A stretch of DNA of 64,000 nucleotides. It comes from SIG480 sp045586595. GTDB lineage: Bacteria > Bacillota > Clostridia > Oscillospirales > JAAYXM01. Below are positions 39,185 through 48,364 of this stretch, piece after piece. Made by a program: the position numbers and the translations under genes. The stretch spans positions 1 through 64,000 of the forward strand of contig JAZNAQ010000035.1 of the NCBI GenBank assembly GCA_045586595.1, given 5' to 3'. Within the stretch, counting starts at the first letter, position 1; each line of letters starts with the position of its first letter. The notes beneath the pieces are model-generated. The model saw only the letters and a list, made by a program, of their open reading frames with translations. It made no database searches and was not told the DNA's origin.

Positions 39185-41818
39185 CTATGCCTTGCTTGCA
39201 ACAAACTCGCGTGCTGCAGATAGTGCCGCATCGAGCTTTGATACATCATTGCCGCCGGCCATAGCGAAATCAGGCTTGCCGCCACCGTTTCCGCCGGCAG
39301 TCTTTGCAGTTTCGCGAACAAGGTCGCCTGCCTTTAGGCCTCGAGCAACAACATCCTTGCCGCAGGTCGCCGCAAACACTATCTTTTCACCATTTACGCT
39401 TGCGAGAACGGCCGCAACGGTTGCATCAATGCCTCTTATCTCGTCGCTGATTGCGCGAAGGTCATCCGCCTTTGCGTTCTTTATAACCTTTGATATAAAC
39501 TTGATACCCGAAATGTCTTCAGCTTCTTTGATGTATTCAGCCGCATCAAGGCGTGCCATCTTTGAGTTCATTGCGGAAAGCTCGTTTTTCAGAGCCTTGA
39601 CTTCTTCTGTCATGTGCTCTGCTTTTATTACGACTTCCTTCGGGGCAGCCTTAAGGGCTTCTGCAACATCAGAAATAGTGGTCTCAAGCTCTGCAATCTT
39701 TGCAAGCACATTCATGCCGCATATTGCCTCTATTCGGCGTACACCCGCCGCAACGCTCGACTCACTTGCAATCTTGAATATCCCTGCCTTTGCGGTGTTG
39801 TCAAGATGTGTACCTCCGCAAAGCTCAAGAGAGTAGTCACCCATTGTTACAACGCGAACGGTATCGCCGTACTTCTCACCGAACAGTGCCATTGCGCCAA
39901 GCTTCTTTGCCTCTTCAATGGGCATTTCGCGCACTATGATTTCAAGCCCCGCAAGGATATTTGCGTTAACCTCGCGCTCTACCTTTTCGATTTCTTCTGC
40001 GGTCATCTGTGAGAAGTGGGTAAAGTCAAACCTTACGCTGTCAGGGCCAACGAGTGAGCCCGCCTGCTCAACATGGGTGCCGAGAGTGTTTCTCAATGCT
40101 TTCTGGAGAAGGTGTGTCGCCGAGTGAGCGCGCATTATCGCCTCACGGCGCGTCTTGCAAACCTCAGAAGTTACTGCATCTCCCTTTGCGATTGTGCCCT
40201 CGCACACCTCACCAATATGAAGGAACTTGCCGTCCTTGGTCTTCTTTACGTTGTTTATGCATACACTGCCTGCCGAAGCCGTTATCTTTCCTTCGTCAGC
40301 AAGCTGTCCGCCGCTCTCCGCATAGAACGGAGTGCGGTCAAGAACTATCTCTACTGTATCGCCTGCGTTTGCAGACTCTACTACAGCGCCGTTTGATACA
40401 AGAGCCAAAACCTTACCCTCTGCCTTAAGGTCTGTATACCCGAGAAATTCGGTCTTCACGCTCTTATCAAGGCCGAGGTCGAGCTTCTCCCATGCAAAAT
40501 CGCCGAGGGAAGCCGTTGCTGCGCGTGCACGCTCTCTCTGCTCGTTGAGGCAGGCATCAAAGCGGTCACGGTCAACCGACATTCCCTTTTCTTCTAAAAT
40601 TTCTATTGTGAGGTCAATCGGGAAACCAAATGTATCTGCAAGCTTGAATGCATCGTCGCCGGAAAGAACTTTGCCACCGGCGACTTCAAGCTTCTTCATC
40701 ATATCCTCAAGGATTGAGAGACCGGCGTCGATTGTGCGGTTAAATCCCTCTTCCTCGTTTTTAATTACCTTTTTAATGTACTCAGCCTTATCGATAAGCT
40801 CAGGGTATGCACCGCCGCTTTCTTTGATTACGGTATCACAGACATCGTGGAGGAAGGTCCCCTTTATACCGAGAAGTCTTCCATGACGTGCGGCGCGGCG
40901 AAGCAAACGGCGGAGAACGTAGCCCCTACCCTCATTAGAGGGCATAACGCCGTCGCAGACCATCATTGTTGTTGAGCGGATGTGGTCTGTGATAATACGG
41001 AGAGATATATCTGTTTTGTCATCGTCGCCGTAGTTTACCTTTGCAATACGAGAAATATGAGCCGTTACGTTTTTTACTGTATCAACATCAAAGAGCGAGT
41101 TAACACCCTGCATAATGCAGGCAAGACGCTCAAGACCCATACCGGTGTCGATATTTTTCTGCTTAAGCTCGGTATAGTTGTTGTTTCCGTCATTATTGAA
41201 CTGTGTGAAAACGAGGTTCCAGAACTCAACGTATCTGTCACAGTCACAGCCTACCTTACAGTCAGGCGAGCCGCATCCGTTTTCGGGGCCGCGGTCGAAA
41301 TATATCTCAGAGCACGGGCCGCATGGACCTGCCCCGATTTCCCAGAAGTTGTCCTCCTTGCCAAGGCGTACCATGTGAGACGGATCTACACCATGCTCGT
41401 TAACCCACATATTGTAGGTTTCGTCATCGTCAAGATACACAGAAACATAGAGCTTGTCCTTCGGAATTTCAAGGACCTCGGTGACAAACTCCCATGCCCA
41501 CTTTGTTGCATCGGGCTTAAAGTAGTCGCCGAACGAGAAGTTGCCGAGCATCTCAAAGAACGTACCGTGGCGAGATGTCTTGCCTACGCGCTCGATGTCA
41601 GGTGTGCGTATGCACTTCTGGCATGTTGTCACGCGTGTTCTGGGCGGGGTTGCCTCGCCCGAAAAATATGGCTTCATAGGAGCCATACCGGAGTTTATAA
41701 GCAGGAGCGAATTGTCCCCCTGCGGAAGAAGCGGAAAGCTCTTAAGGCGAAGGTGGCCCTTGCTTTCAAAAAAGCTCAAGAACTTTTCACGAAGTTCGTT
41801 TAATCCCATATACTGCAT
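39185..41818 (-). CDS. alaS: Alanyl-tRNA synthetase
   Basis: Charges tRNA-Ala. The N-terminal class II catalytic core (LNELREKFLSFFESKGHLRL, RHGTFFEMLGNFSFGDYFK) is followed by the editing domain with HSATHLLQ (HxxxH) and CGGTHLDN (CxxxH), then the C-Ala oligomerisation and DHHA1-like domain ending GGNGGGKPDFAMAGG. The length of 877 is standard. GAGG lies 8 nt before the ATG. I looked for a T-box leader upstream (about 220 bp gap shared with the divergent lipoprotein gene) and saw none. Confidence 0.97.
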   Translation of the reverse strand: MQYMGLNELREKFLSFFESKGHLRLKSFPLLPQGDNSLLLINSGMAPMKPYFSGEATPPRTRVTTCQKCIRTPDIERVGKTSRHGTFFEMLGNFSFGDYFKPDATKWAWEFVTEVLEIPKDKLYVSVYLDDDETYNMWVNEHGVDPSHMVRLGKEDNFWEIGAGPCGPCSEIYFDRGPENGCGSPDCKVGCDCDRYVEFWNLVFTQFNNDGNNNYTELKQKNIDTGMGLERLACIMQGVNSLFDVDTVKNVTAHISRIAKVNYGDDDKTDISLRIITDHIRSTTMMVCDGVMPSNEGRGYVLRRLLRRAARHGRLLGIKGTFLHDVCDTVIKESGGAYPELIDKAEYIKKVIKNEEEGFNRTIDAGLSILEDMMKKLEVAGGKVLSGDDAFKLADTFGFPIDLTIEILEEKGMSVDRDRFDACLNEQRERARAATASLGDFAWEKLDLGLDKSVKTEFLGYTDLKAEGKVLALVSNGAVVESANAGDTVEIVLDRTPFYAESGGQLADEGKITASAGSVCINNVKKTKDGKFLHIGEVCEGTIAKGDAVTSEVCKTRREAIMRAHSATHLLQKALRNTLGTHVEQAGSLVGPDSVRFDFTHFSQMTAEEIEKVEREVNANILAGLEIIVREMPIEEAKKLGAMALFGEKYGDTVRVVTMGDYSLELCGGTHLDNTAKAGIFKIASESSVAAGVRRIEAICGMNVLAKIAELETTISDVAEALKAAPKEVVIKAEHMTEEVKALKNELSAMNSKMARLDAAEYIKEAEDISGIKFISKVIKNAKADDLRAISDEIRGIDATVAAVLASVNGEKIVFAATCGKDVVARGLKAGDLVRETAKTAGGNGGGKPDFAMAGGNDVSKLDAALSAAREFVASKA

Positions 41819-41986
41819 TTTTTAAACCTCCGATGTGATACGCAAAATTTATAAATATATTTACGGTCATTTTTACACATATAGCATTATACACCCGAGG
41901 GCTCCAAGATGTCAAATAATATATGAAATTTGTAAATCACTTCAATTTTCGCTTAGCAAGGTCTTTGTTTTATTTGATGATTCTGC

Positions 41987-42015
41987 TTGTAATCTGCACA
42001 AAAATAACGTATAAT
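41987..42015 (+). promoter_or_regulatory. Promoter of the lipoprotein gene
   Basis: TTGTAA (41987-41992), a 17 bp spacer, TATAAT (42010-42015), 33 bp before the ATG. Confidence 0.7.
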
Positions 42016-42047
42016 ACTATTTATTAACATTAGAGGTGTGTTTAATT

Positions 42048-42875
42048 ATGAAAAAAAACGTATGTTCTCTTCTCGCCGCAGCAATGCTTGTAATCCTTCT
42101 TGTCGGATGCGGCACGACCGATTATAAGGAACCGCCACAAGTCGGTTTTCTTATCGCAAGTCAGTTTACCGGATACAAGCTCGGTACAGTCGAAAGCCTT
42201 GTTTCCGAAAAAACCATTACAGCCAATATCGAATCTCCTGTAGTGATTGACTTCTCCTCCGTAAGTAAAGGTCTCCGCGCTCTTCGCAACAAAAAGATTT
42301 ACGGCATGGTTTTGCCGGCAGTATATGCTAAAAACGAGCTTGAGAAGTCAGACGTTTTTCAAAAGCTGTATGTTACATTTATAGAAAAAGAGCTCCGCGC
42401 GCTTTCACTGCCTTCTTTTAAATCTTCAATCGTAGTTGATGCCGCACTGACATTCATTAAAAACAATGGTACAGCCGACAAAATTGCCACTGCTCACTCT
42501 CCTTATTCAGACACCACAGACGACCCGTACACACGCCCGACAGATTATGTGAGATATAACAACCATAAAATCACAATCGGTATTTGCAGTGATGATTCTT
42601 TCCCCTACAATTACCGCGACTCAGACGGCAGCCTTATCGGAATAAATGTAGACGTTGCACATGAAATTGCAGCCTATATGGGCGCCGAGCTCATTATTAA
42701 GGAATACCCTGAAAATGACCTCACGGGCGCACTTGATAGTGGCGATGTCGATGTTATCATGTCACAGTTTTCTCCCAGCGAGGAAAACCCCATACCCTCA
42801 AAGTATATAGCTTCTCACCCATACTGCGATGCATCAACTTATATTCTTATAAGAAGCCCGCGCGCAAACGGCTAA
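42048..42875 (+). CDS. Lipoprotein with partial substrate-binding-protein (SBP_3-like) domains
   Basis: A 275-residue lipoprotein: signal with lipobox LLVGC (Cys at about 19). The C-terminal 100 residues (ITIGICSDDSFPYNYRDSDG, LIGINVDVAHEIAAYMGAEL, ALDSGDVDVIMSQFSP) match the first lobe of family-3 solute-binding proteins, which normally continue for about 120 more residues; here the protein stops after IPSKYIASHPYCDASTYILI. Residues of about 30-150 (VGFLIASQFTGYKLG, SSVSKGLRALRNKKIYGMVL) also look like one SBP lobe. So it may be two half-domains assembled into one bilobal protein. ATG at 42048 follows AGAGGTG. No ABC permease is adjacent; it is monocistronic between promoter and terminator. 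Confidence 0.75.
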   Translation: MKKNVCSLLAAAMLVILLVGCGTTDYKEPPQVGFLIASQFTGYKLGTVESLVSEKTITANIESPVVIDFSSVSKGLRALRNKKIYGMVLPAVYAKNELEKSDVFQKLYVTFIEKELRALSLPSFKSSIVVDAALTFIKNNGTADKIATAHSPYSDTTDDPYTRPTDYVRYNNHKITIGICSDDSFPYNYRDSDGSLIGINVDVAHEIAAYMGAELIIKEYPENDLTGALDSGDVDVIMSQFSPSEENPIPSKYIASHPYCDASTYILIRSPRANG

Positions 42876-42880
42876 ATATT

Positions 42881-42920
42881 AAAAAACAGCCCATCTTTGA
42901 AAAGATGGGCTGTTTTTTTA
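42881..42920. terminator. Bidirectional terminator between the lipoprotein gene and galE
   Basis: A 13 bp perfect stem (42886-42898/42901-42913, ACAGCCCATCTTT and complement) with A-rich and T7 flanks. Confidence 0.85.
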
Positions 42921-42925
42921 ATACT

Positions 42926-43840
42926 TTATTTTCCAAGCTTTTCGCGGTAATAATCCATTGTCAGCTTTACGCCTTCTGTGAGCGTATAACGCGGCTCATA
43001 GCCGAGTATAGTGCGAAGCTTGGTGTTATCAAGATAGCTGTGGAGAATATCTCCTTTGCGCGCTTCTCTGTACTCTGCGCGTACCTTGCCATCCGACATA
43101 ATATCTACAAGTTCGTTTACGGTAGTCTTCTTGCAGGTAGAAACATTTATTATCTCGCCATCACCTGCCTTAAGCGCGGCAATATTAGCCCCTGCAATGT
43201 CGCCTACATAAACAAAGTCTCTAGTCTGTTCGCCGTCGCCAAAAATAATCGGGGTCTCGCCGCGGAGAAGCTTGTCTGTAAATATCGACACAACGCCGCC
43301 TTCGCCCTTCGGGTCCTGACGTACACCAAACACGTTTGCATATCGAAGAATTGTAAACTTAAACCCATACATATCCGAAAATGTTTTTATGTAATACTCA
43401 GGTGTAAATTTAGATATTCCGTAAAAAGACATAGGAGCCTTCGGGTGTTTTTCGTCTACCGGGAGATATTCCGGGTCGCCGTAAACTGCAGCAGATGATG
43501 CATAAATTATCTTCTTTACCCCGAAATCGCGCACTGCCTCAAGCACCTTAACCGTACCAACAACGTTGGTCTCGGCATCAAAGCTGACCTCGAGGATAGA
43601 CTTCTGTATGTCAATCTGAGCTGCCTCATGATAAATTACATCTGGAGCAAATTCGCAAACCGCATTGCGGAACTCTTCACTTCTTATGTCTACCTCATAA
43701 AATTTCGCTTCGGGATTTAAGTTTGCGATGTTGCCGGTTGAGAGGTTATCACAAACCGCAACAGTATGCCCTGCGGCACAAAGACCGTCAACAATATGCG
43801 AGCCGATAAAGCCGCAACCGCCTGTTACCAATACCTTCAA
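42926..43840 (-). CDS. galE: UDP-glucose 4-epimerase-like NAD-dependent epimerase
   Basis: An extended SDR epimerase of nucleotide sugars. It opens with VLVTGGCGFIGSHIVDGL (NAD motif GxxGxxG), then CDNLSTGN, ASSAAVYGDPEYLPVDEK (catalytic Ser), YGISK (YxxxK) and RYANVFGVRQDPKGEGGV. The length of 304 is short-GalE type. I place the start at a TTG (43840) because AAGG lies 8 nt before it and MKVLVTGG is the family N terminus; a GTG at 43849 would overlap the ribosome site. Substrate could be UDP-Glc/Gal or the GlcNAc/GalNAc pair. Confidence 0.87.
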   Translation of the reverse strand: MKVLVTGGCGFIGSHIVDGLCAAGHTVAVCDNLSTGNIANLNPEAKFYEVDIRSEEFRNAVCEFAPDVIYHEAAQIDIQKSILEVSFDAETNVVGTVKVLEAVRDFGVKKIIYASSAAVYGDPEYLPVDEKHPKAPMSFYGISKFTPEYYIKTFSDMYGFKFTILRYANVFGVRQDPKGEGGVVSIFTDKLLRGETPIIFGDGEQTRDFVYVGDIAGANIAALKAGDGEIINVSTCKKTTVNELVDIMSDGKVRAEYREARKGDILHSYLDNTKLRTILGYEPRYTLTEGVKLTMDYYREKLGK

Positions 43841-44005
43841 AAAACACACCTTCTTTTATATTTCTAAGAAAATTTACACTGTATTTTTAAATAAAGCATA
43901 TGTTTATTATACTATCAATCCAATAATTATACAAGTATACAATTTTAATTACTGCCAAATTTTTTAAACACCTAGTTTAATACTACAATTTCTATTCTTT
44001 GCCTT

Positions 44006-44033
44006 TTGGAAATAACACATACACAGTTATACT
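44006..44033 (+). promoter_or_regulatory. Possible promoter of the pst operon
   Basis: TTGGAA (44006-44011), 16 bp, TATACT (44028-44033). The match is moderate and no clear PhoB/PhoP box was found. Confidence 0.35.
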
Positions 44034-44076
44034 TTTTGGCAAGTCAGGCAAAATACATTTAAGGGTGTGTTGTAAA

Positions 44077-44883
44077 ATGAAAAAAATTTCAAGTTTTCTC
44101 ACGGCAACATTTCTGATTATTGGCACATTTACAGGTTGCGGTGTGAACGACGGAAAAACCGTTGCAATCGACGGCTCAACCTCAGTAGAAAAGGTCATCG
44201 CTTTTTTGAGCGAAAGCTATATGGAAAAGAATCCCGACATAAGAGTAACCTATAACCCGACAGGCTCGGGTGCAGGTATTCAGTCAGTTACAGAAAACAG
44301 ATGCGACATAGGGCTAAGCAGCCGCAACCTCAACAATGAAGAATCAAAAACGCTTAGCGGAACAGTTTGTGCAATAGACGGGATTGCTATCATCGTAAAT
44401 CCTCAAAACGCGATTTCGGATTTAAGCGTTCAAACAATCTCAAAAATCTATACAGGAGAGATTACAAACTGGAAAGATGTCGGCGGCAACGATGCTCCGA
44501 TTGTTCTTATCGGGCGTGAGGCCGCGTCAGGCACGCGGGAGGGTTTTGAGTCAATAACCGGTACAACCGGTATGTGCAAATACTCACAGGAGCTCACCTC
44601 AACAGGCGACATTGTTCAGACCGTGGCAACTAACCCTAACGCAGTGGGATATGCTTCTCTCGCATCTATAAAGGACATTGTCAAGATACTTTCTGTAGAT
44701 GGAGTATTCCCGACAGCCGAAACAATACAAAGAGGCGACTATAAGATTCAACGCGACTTCATATTGGTAACAAGAAAAGACACTCCGCTCAGCGAGGTAG
44801 CGCAAAGCTTCTTTGACTTTGCAACAAGTGAGCAAGCAGATAAGCTTATTTTAAATGCCGGGGCAATCCCCGTAAAGAGATAG
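44077..44883 (+). CDS. pstS: Phosphate-binding lipoprotein PstS
   Basis: The extracellular phosphate receptor of the high-affinity Pst ABC importer. Signal plus lipobox FTGC (about Cys 21), then IDGSTSVEKVI, YNPTGSGAGIQSV, DIGLSSRNL and GREAASGTREGFE, which are the phosphate-cradle loops of the PBP superfamily. The length of 268 is typical for the short clostridial form. The start at 44077 (MKKISSF) has AGGGTG upstream. First gene of pstSCAB-phoU. Confidence 0.95.
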   Translation: MKKISSFLTATFLIIGTFTGCGVNDGKTVAIDGSTSVEKVIAFLSESYMEKNPDIRVTYNPTGSGAGIQSVTENRCDIGLSSRNLNNEESKTLSGTVCAIDGIAIIVNPQNAISDLSVQTISKIYTGEITNWKDVGGNDAPIVLIGREAASGTREGFESITGTTGMCKYSQELTSTGDIVQTVATNPNAVGYASLASIKDIVKILSVDGVFPTAETIQRGDYKIQRDFILVTRKDTPLSEVAQSFFDFATSEQADKLILNAGAIPVKR

Positions 44884-44890
44884 GGGCAAA

Positions 44891-45769
44891 ATGATGAATA
44901 AGCTAAAAAAAACAGCAAACGTCTTTGAGCACATAATAGGTGCTGTATTTACTTTGTGTGGTTTTCTCGCCGTTGCCCTTGTTCTCATAATAACAGGGTT
45001 TCTTATATTATCGGGCATACCGGCAATTCGCGAAATCGGGCTTTTTAACTTCTTAACAGGCAAGGAGTGGTCACCCGTATCATCTTCTCCCGCATTTGGG
45101 GTTTTGCCCTTTATCCTTACTTCGGTATACGGAACGCTCGGCGCAATAATAATCGGCATACCTATAGGGCTTATGTGTGCCGTATTTATCGCAAAAATGT
45201 CAAATAAAAAAGCAAGTGCAGTGATGAGGAGTGCCGTTGACCTTCTTGCGGGAATACCGTCTGTTGTCTACGGTCTTGTGGGTATGATTATTGTCGTTCC
45301 GTTCGTAAGGAAGTCCTTTGGGCTTCCCGACGGCGCCAATCTGTTTACTGCAATTATCATTCTCTCAGTTATGATTTTACCCTCGGTAATCTCTGTTTCG
45401 GAAGCTGCAATACGCTCTGTCCCCCACGAATATGAAGAAGGCTCGCTTGCTCTCGGAGCAACAAAAACAGAGACAATTTTTAAGGTCATGCTTCCTGCTG
45501 CAAACAGCGGAATTCTCACATCTGCCGTGCTTGGAACAGGGCGTGCCATAGGAGAGGCGATGGCCGTTATGATGGTATCGGGAAACGTTGCTAATATGCC
45601 GGGATTATTTAAAAGTGTGCGTTTTCTCACAACTGCTGTTGCAGGTGAAATGTCATACTCATCAGGGCTCCACCGTGAGGCCCTGTTTTCTGTAGCTCTT
45701 GTGCTTTTCGTATTTATAATGATTATAAACCTAATACTCAATTTTGTTGTAAAGAGAGATAAGAGGTGA
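44891..45769 (+). CDS. pstC: Phosphate ABC transporter permease PstC
   Basis: A membrane permease with six hydrophobic segments and the binding-protein-dependent transport loop EEGSLALGATKTETIFKVML. The conserved GIPSVVYGLVGMI and IGEAMAVMMVSG are typical PstC motifs. 292 residues. Seven bases after pstS. Confidence 0.95.
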   Translation: MMNKLKKTANVFEHIIGAVFTLCGFLAVALVLIITGFLILSGIPAIREIGLFNFLTGKEWSPVSSSPAFGVLPFILTSVYGTLGAIIIGIPIGLMCAVFIAKMSNKKASAVMRSAVDLLAGIPSVVYGLVGMIIVVPFVRKSFGLPDGANLFTAIIILSVMILPSVISVSEAAIRSVPHEYEEGSLALGATKTETIFKVMLPAANSGILTSAVLGTGRAIGEAMAVMMVSGNVANMPGLFKSVRFLTTAVAGEMSYSSGLHREALFSVALVLFVFIMIINLILNFVVKRDKR

Positions 45770-45775
45770 AAACCT

Positions 45776-46639
45776 TTGCGGGAAAAATTATCACGAAAAC
45801 GTCGTATGAAGTGTATTCTGCTCAATACACTTGTGTATTCGTGCTCGGGAATTATACTTCTTCTCCTTATCGGTATTATCGGATATATAATTTATCGTGG
45901 CTTATCTCACATAACACTTGCCTTTATAACAACGAAACCAAGCCTCATCCGCGGCACTGTGGGAATCTTGCCCAATATTCTAAACACGCTGTATATCATA
46001 CTTATAACACTAATTATTATGCTTCCGATAGGAGTGGGTGCGGCAGTATATCTCAATGAGTATGCAAAGAACAAGAAGACTGTTGGTATTATAGAGCTTG
46101 CAACGGAAACGCTGGCTGGCATTCCGTCGATTATATACGGTCTGGTCGGCATGCTTATTTTCGTTCAGTTTTTTTCTCTCGGCACAAGTCTTATAGCAGG
46201 TGCGCTGACGCTCGTAATAATGACACTTCCTACGGTTATGCGTACAACGCAGGAGAGCCTTAAATCGGTGACTCCTGGGTTGCGCGAGGGCTCTCTTGCG
46301 CTTGGCGCAGGTAAGTGGTATATGATACGCACGGTTGTACTTCCTTCTGCAATCGACGGAATAGTTACAGGTTGCATACTCTCAGTCGGAAGAATAGTAG
46401 GAGAGAGCGCGGCGCTCCTGTTTACAGCTGGTATGGCAAACGAAATTCTAGGAATATTTGACAGCATCATGCCCAAAAGCTCAGGCTCCACACTAACCGT
46501 TGCGCTCTATATGTATGCAAAAGAGCGTGGTGATTTTGAAACAGCATTTGCAATAGCAGTGATACTTCTTGTTCTTACACTTATAATAAATCTTTCCGCA
46601 AAGCTTGCAGCAAAGCTTTTAAAAAGAGGAAAAGAGTGA
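45776..46639 (+). CDS. pstA: Phosphate ABC transporter permease PstA
   Basis: The second permease: GIPSIIYGLVGMLIFVQFF, the EAA loop REGSLALGAGKWYMIRTVVL, and IVGESAALLFTAGMANE. 287 residues. It starts at TTG (45776) six bases after AGAGGTGA; the first in-frame ATG is 30 bp further and lacks a ribosome site. Forms the channel with PstC. Confidence 0.94.
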   Translation: MREKLSRKRRMKCILLNTLVYSCSGIILLLLIGIIGYIIYRGLSHITLAFITTKPSLIRGTVGILPNILNTLYIILITLIIMLPIGVGAAVYLNEYAKNKKTVGIIELATETLAGIPSIIYGLVGMLIFVQFFSLGTSLIAGALTLVIMTLPTVMRTTQESLKSVTPGLREGSLALGAGKWYMIRTVVLPSAIDGIVTGCILSVGRIVGESAALLFTAGMANEILGIFDSIMPKSSGSTLTVALYMYAKERGDFETAFAIAVILLVLTLIINLSAKLAAKLLKRGKE

Positions 46640-46645
46640 TTTGGT

Positions 46646-47395
46646 ATGTCAATTATTAAAACATATGATTTAAACCTATGGTATGGCACAAATCATGCGC
46701 TTAAGAATATCAATATAGAAATACCACGAAATAAGGTCACAGCATTTATAGGCCCGTCAGGATGTGGAAAATCAACATTTTTAAAGACCTTAAACCGCAT
46801 GAACGACCTTATTGATATTGTAAAAACAGAGGGAACGGTACTTATCGACGGGGTAGATATTTATAAAGATGTTGACGTAAATATCCTACGCAAGCGCGTT
46901 GGAATGGTATTCCAGAAGCCAAACCCATTCCCGATGAGCATTTATGATAACATCGCTTATGGCCCGAGAATACACGGCGTGCGTTGCCGAGCCGTGCTCG
47001 ATGAAATAGTAGAAAAGTCACTTACTCATGCCGCAATCTGGGATGAGTGTAAAGACAGGCTCAAAAAAAGCGCTCTCTCACTCTCAGGGGGCCAGCAGCA
47101 GCGTCTATGCATAGCCCGCGCGCTCGCTGTCGCGCCCGAGATACTTCTTATGGACGAGCCCACATCGGCACTCGACCCCATTTCTACCTCTAAAATCGAA
47201 GATTTGATTTTAGAGCTTTCAAAGAAATATACAATCGTCACTGTCACTCATAACATGCAGCAAGCGGCAAGAATTGCAGACTATACAGCATTTTTTCTTC
47301 TCGGTGAGCTTATCGAGTTTAATGATACAGATAAGATGTTTTCTTCACCGCACGACAAGCGCACTGAGGATTATATTACAGGAAGGTTCGGATAA
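46646..47395 (+). CDS. pstB: Phosphate ABC transporter ATPase PstB
   Basis: The ATPase of the Pst importer: Walker A GPSGCGKST (about 34-42), Q-loop MVFQKPNPFPMSIYDNIAYG, signature LSGGQQQRLCIARAL, Walker B ILLMDEPTSALDP, H-loop TVTHNMQQAAR. 249 residues. Six bases after pstA. Confidence 0.97.
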   Translation: MSIIKTYDLNLWYGTNHALKNINIEIPRNKVTAFIGPSGCGKSTFLKTLNRMNDLIDIVKTEGTVLIDGVDIYKDVDVNILRKRVGMVFQKPNPFPMSIYDNIAYGPRIHGVRCRAVLDEIVEKSLTHAAIWDECKDRLKKSALSLSGGQQQRLCIARALAVAPEILLMDEPTSALDPISTSKIEDLILELSKKYTIVTVTHNMQQAARIADYTAFFLLGELIEFNDTDKMFSSPHDKRTEDYITGRFG

Positions 47396-47397
47396 AA

Positions 47398-48042
47398 ATG
47401 AGAAATCGCTTTGATATACAACTTGCAGAGCTAAACCGCGAGCTTGTAACAATGGGCGCATTGTGTGAAGAAGCCATTGCAGGATGTTCAAAATACCTTA
47501 TAGAAAACGATAGTAACATAAAAGAAAACGTTTTTGAGGCCGAACGGCAGATAGACCAGAAAGAGCGTGATATAGAAGCTCTTTGCCTGAAGATTCTTTT
47601 GCATCAACAACCGGTAGCGCGGGACCTTCGCACTGTTTCTTCTGCACTTAAAATGATTTCAGATATGGAGCGAATAGGTGACCAGGCATCAGACATTGTT
47701 GAAATTGTACAATATGTAAACGATGTCGGCATAAGAACAGAAACCCATATCGCCGACATGGCGCGCGCAACCATTAAAATGGTTACCGACAGTGTCGAAT
47801 CGTTTGTCAAAAAAGATATAATGCTTGCTAAATCAGTAATCGCACACGATGACGTTGTAGACAATCTTTTTTGCGATGTCAAAAATGAGCTTATTTCTGC
47901 CTTCACAATCGAGCACGAAGACACAGAGGCTCTTCTCGACCTTCTTATGATAGCAAAATACTTCGAGCGAATAGGTGACCACGCAGAAAACATTGCGGAG
48001 TGGGTGATATATTCTATAACCGGAACGCACTCGGATTCCTAA
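47398..48042 (+). CDS. phoU: Phosphate signalling protein PhoU
   Basis: A helical-bundle regulator that couples Pst activity to phosphate signalling. Two PhoU repeats with DMERIGDQASDIVE (about 80-93) and YFERIGDHAENIAEWV (about 185-200), the metal-binding E/DxxxD motifs. 214 residues, two bases after pstB. A fragment of an unrelated gene follows directly. No phoR/phoB pair is nearby. Confidence 0.95.
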   Translation: MRNRFDIQLAELNRELVTMGALCEEAIAGCSKYLIENDSNIKENVFEAERQIDQKERDIEALCLKILLHQQPVARDLRTVSSALKMISDMERIGDQASDIVEIVQYVNDVGIRTETHIADMARATIKMVTDSVESFVKKDIMLAKSVIAHDDVVDNLFCDVKNELISAFTIEHEDTEALLDLLMIAKYFERIGDHAENIAEWVIYSITGTHSDS

Positions 48043-48322
48043 ACACATCCAAATCAGCTGTATCAAGCGGGCATATGGTTGCGAGATATGCGATGATGTG
48101 CTTATCGGTATGGGCGCAATCGTGCTTGACGGCGCCAAGATTGGTGAGTGCTCAATAGTCGGCGCGGGCGCGCTTGTTACAAAGAATAAAGCATTTCCGC
48201 CACGAAGCCTTATAATGGGTTCTCCTGCCGTAGTTAAGCGTGAGCTCACAGATGACGAGGTTGAGTCAATCCGAGAAAATGCACGAGAGTATGTAAGCCT
48301 CTCAAAAAAGTATATGAAGTAA
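48043..48322 (+). pseudogene. Gamma-carbonic-anhydrase-like (hexapeptide-repeat) gene remnant
   Basis: Only the C-terminal half of a YrdA/PaaY-type left-handed beta-helix protein is recognisable: LIGMGAIVLDGAKIGE, VGAGALVTKNKAFPPRSLIM, GSPAVVKRELTDDEVESIRE. Upstream, the homologous residues are split between two frames: GHMV (48069-48080) in one, and GCEICDDV, which continues into the intact half, in the other. This implies an internal deletion or frameshift near 48080. The first half of the gene is gone and there is no start or ribosome site; the remnant begins right after the phoU stop. A GTG at 48098 could in principle start a 74-residue fragment. Most likely non-functional. Confidence 0.75.
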
Positions 48323-48356
48323 AAAAGCTCAGGTCCTTGAGACCTGAGCTTTTTAT
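48321..48356. terminator. Bidirectional terminator after the pst operon and remnant
   Basis: A 12 bp perfect stem AAAGCTCAGGTC and complement (48324-48335/48341-48352) flanked by A6 and T-rich sequence. Confidence 0.83.
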
Positions 48357-48364
48357 TATCATTT

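Noticed and set aside
41819..42047. T-box or other leader in front of alaS
   Set aside because: The roughly 220 bp divergent gap has no specifier-loop or T-box antiterminator sequence that I can find.
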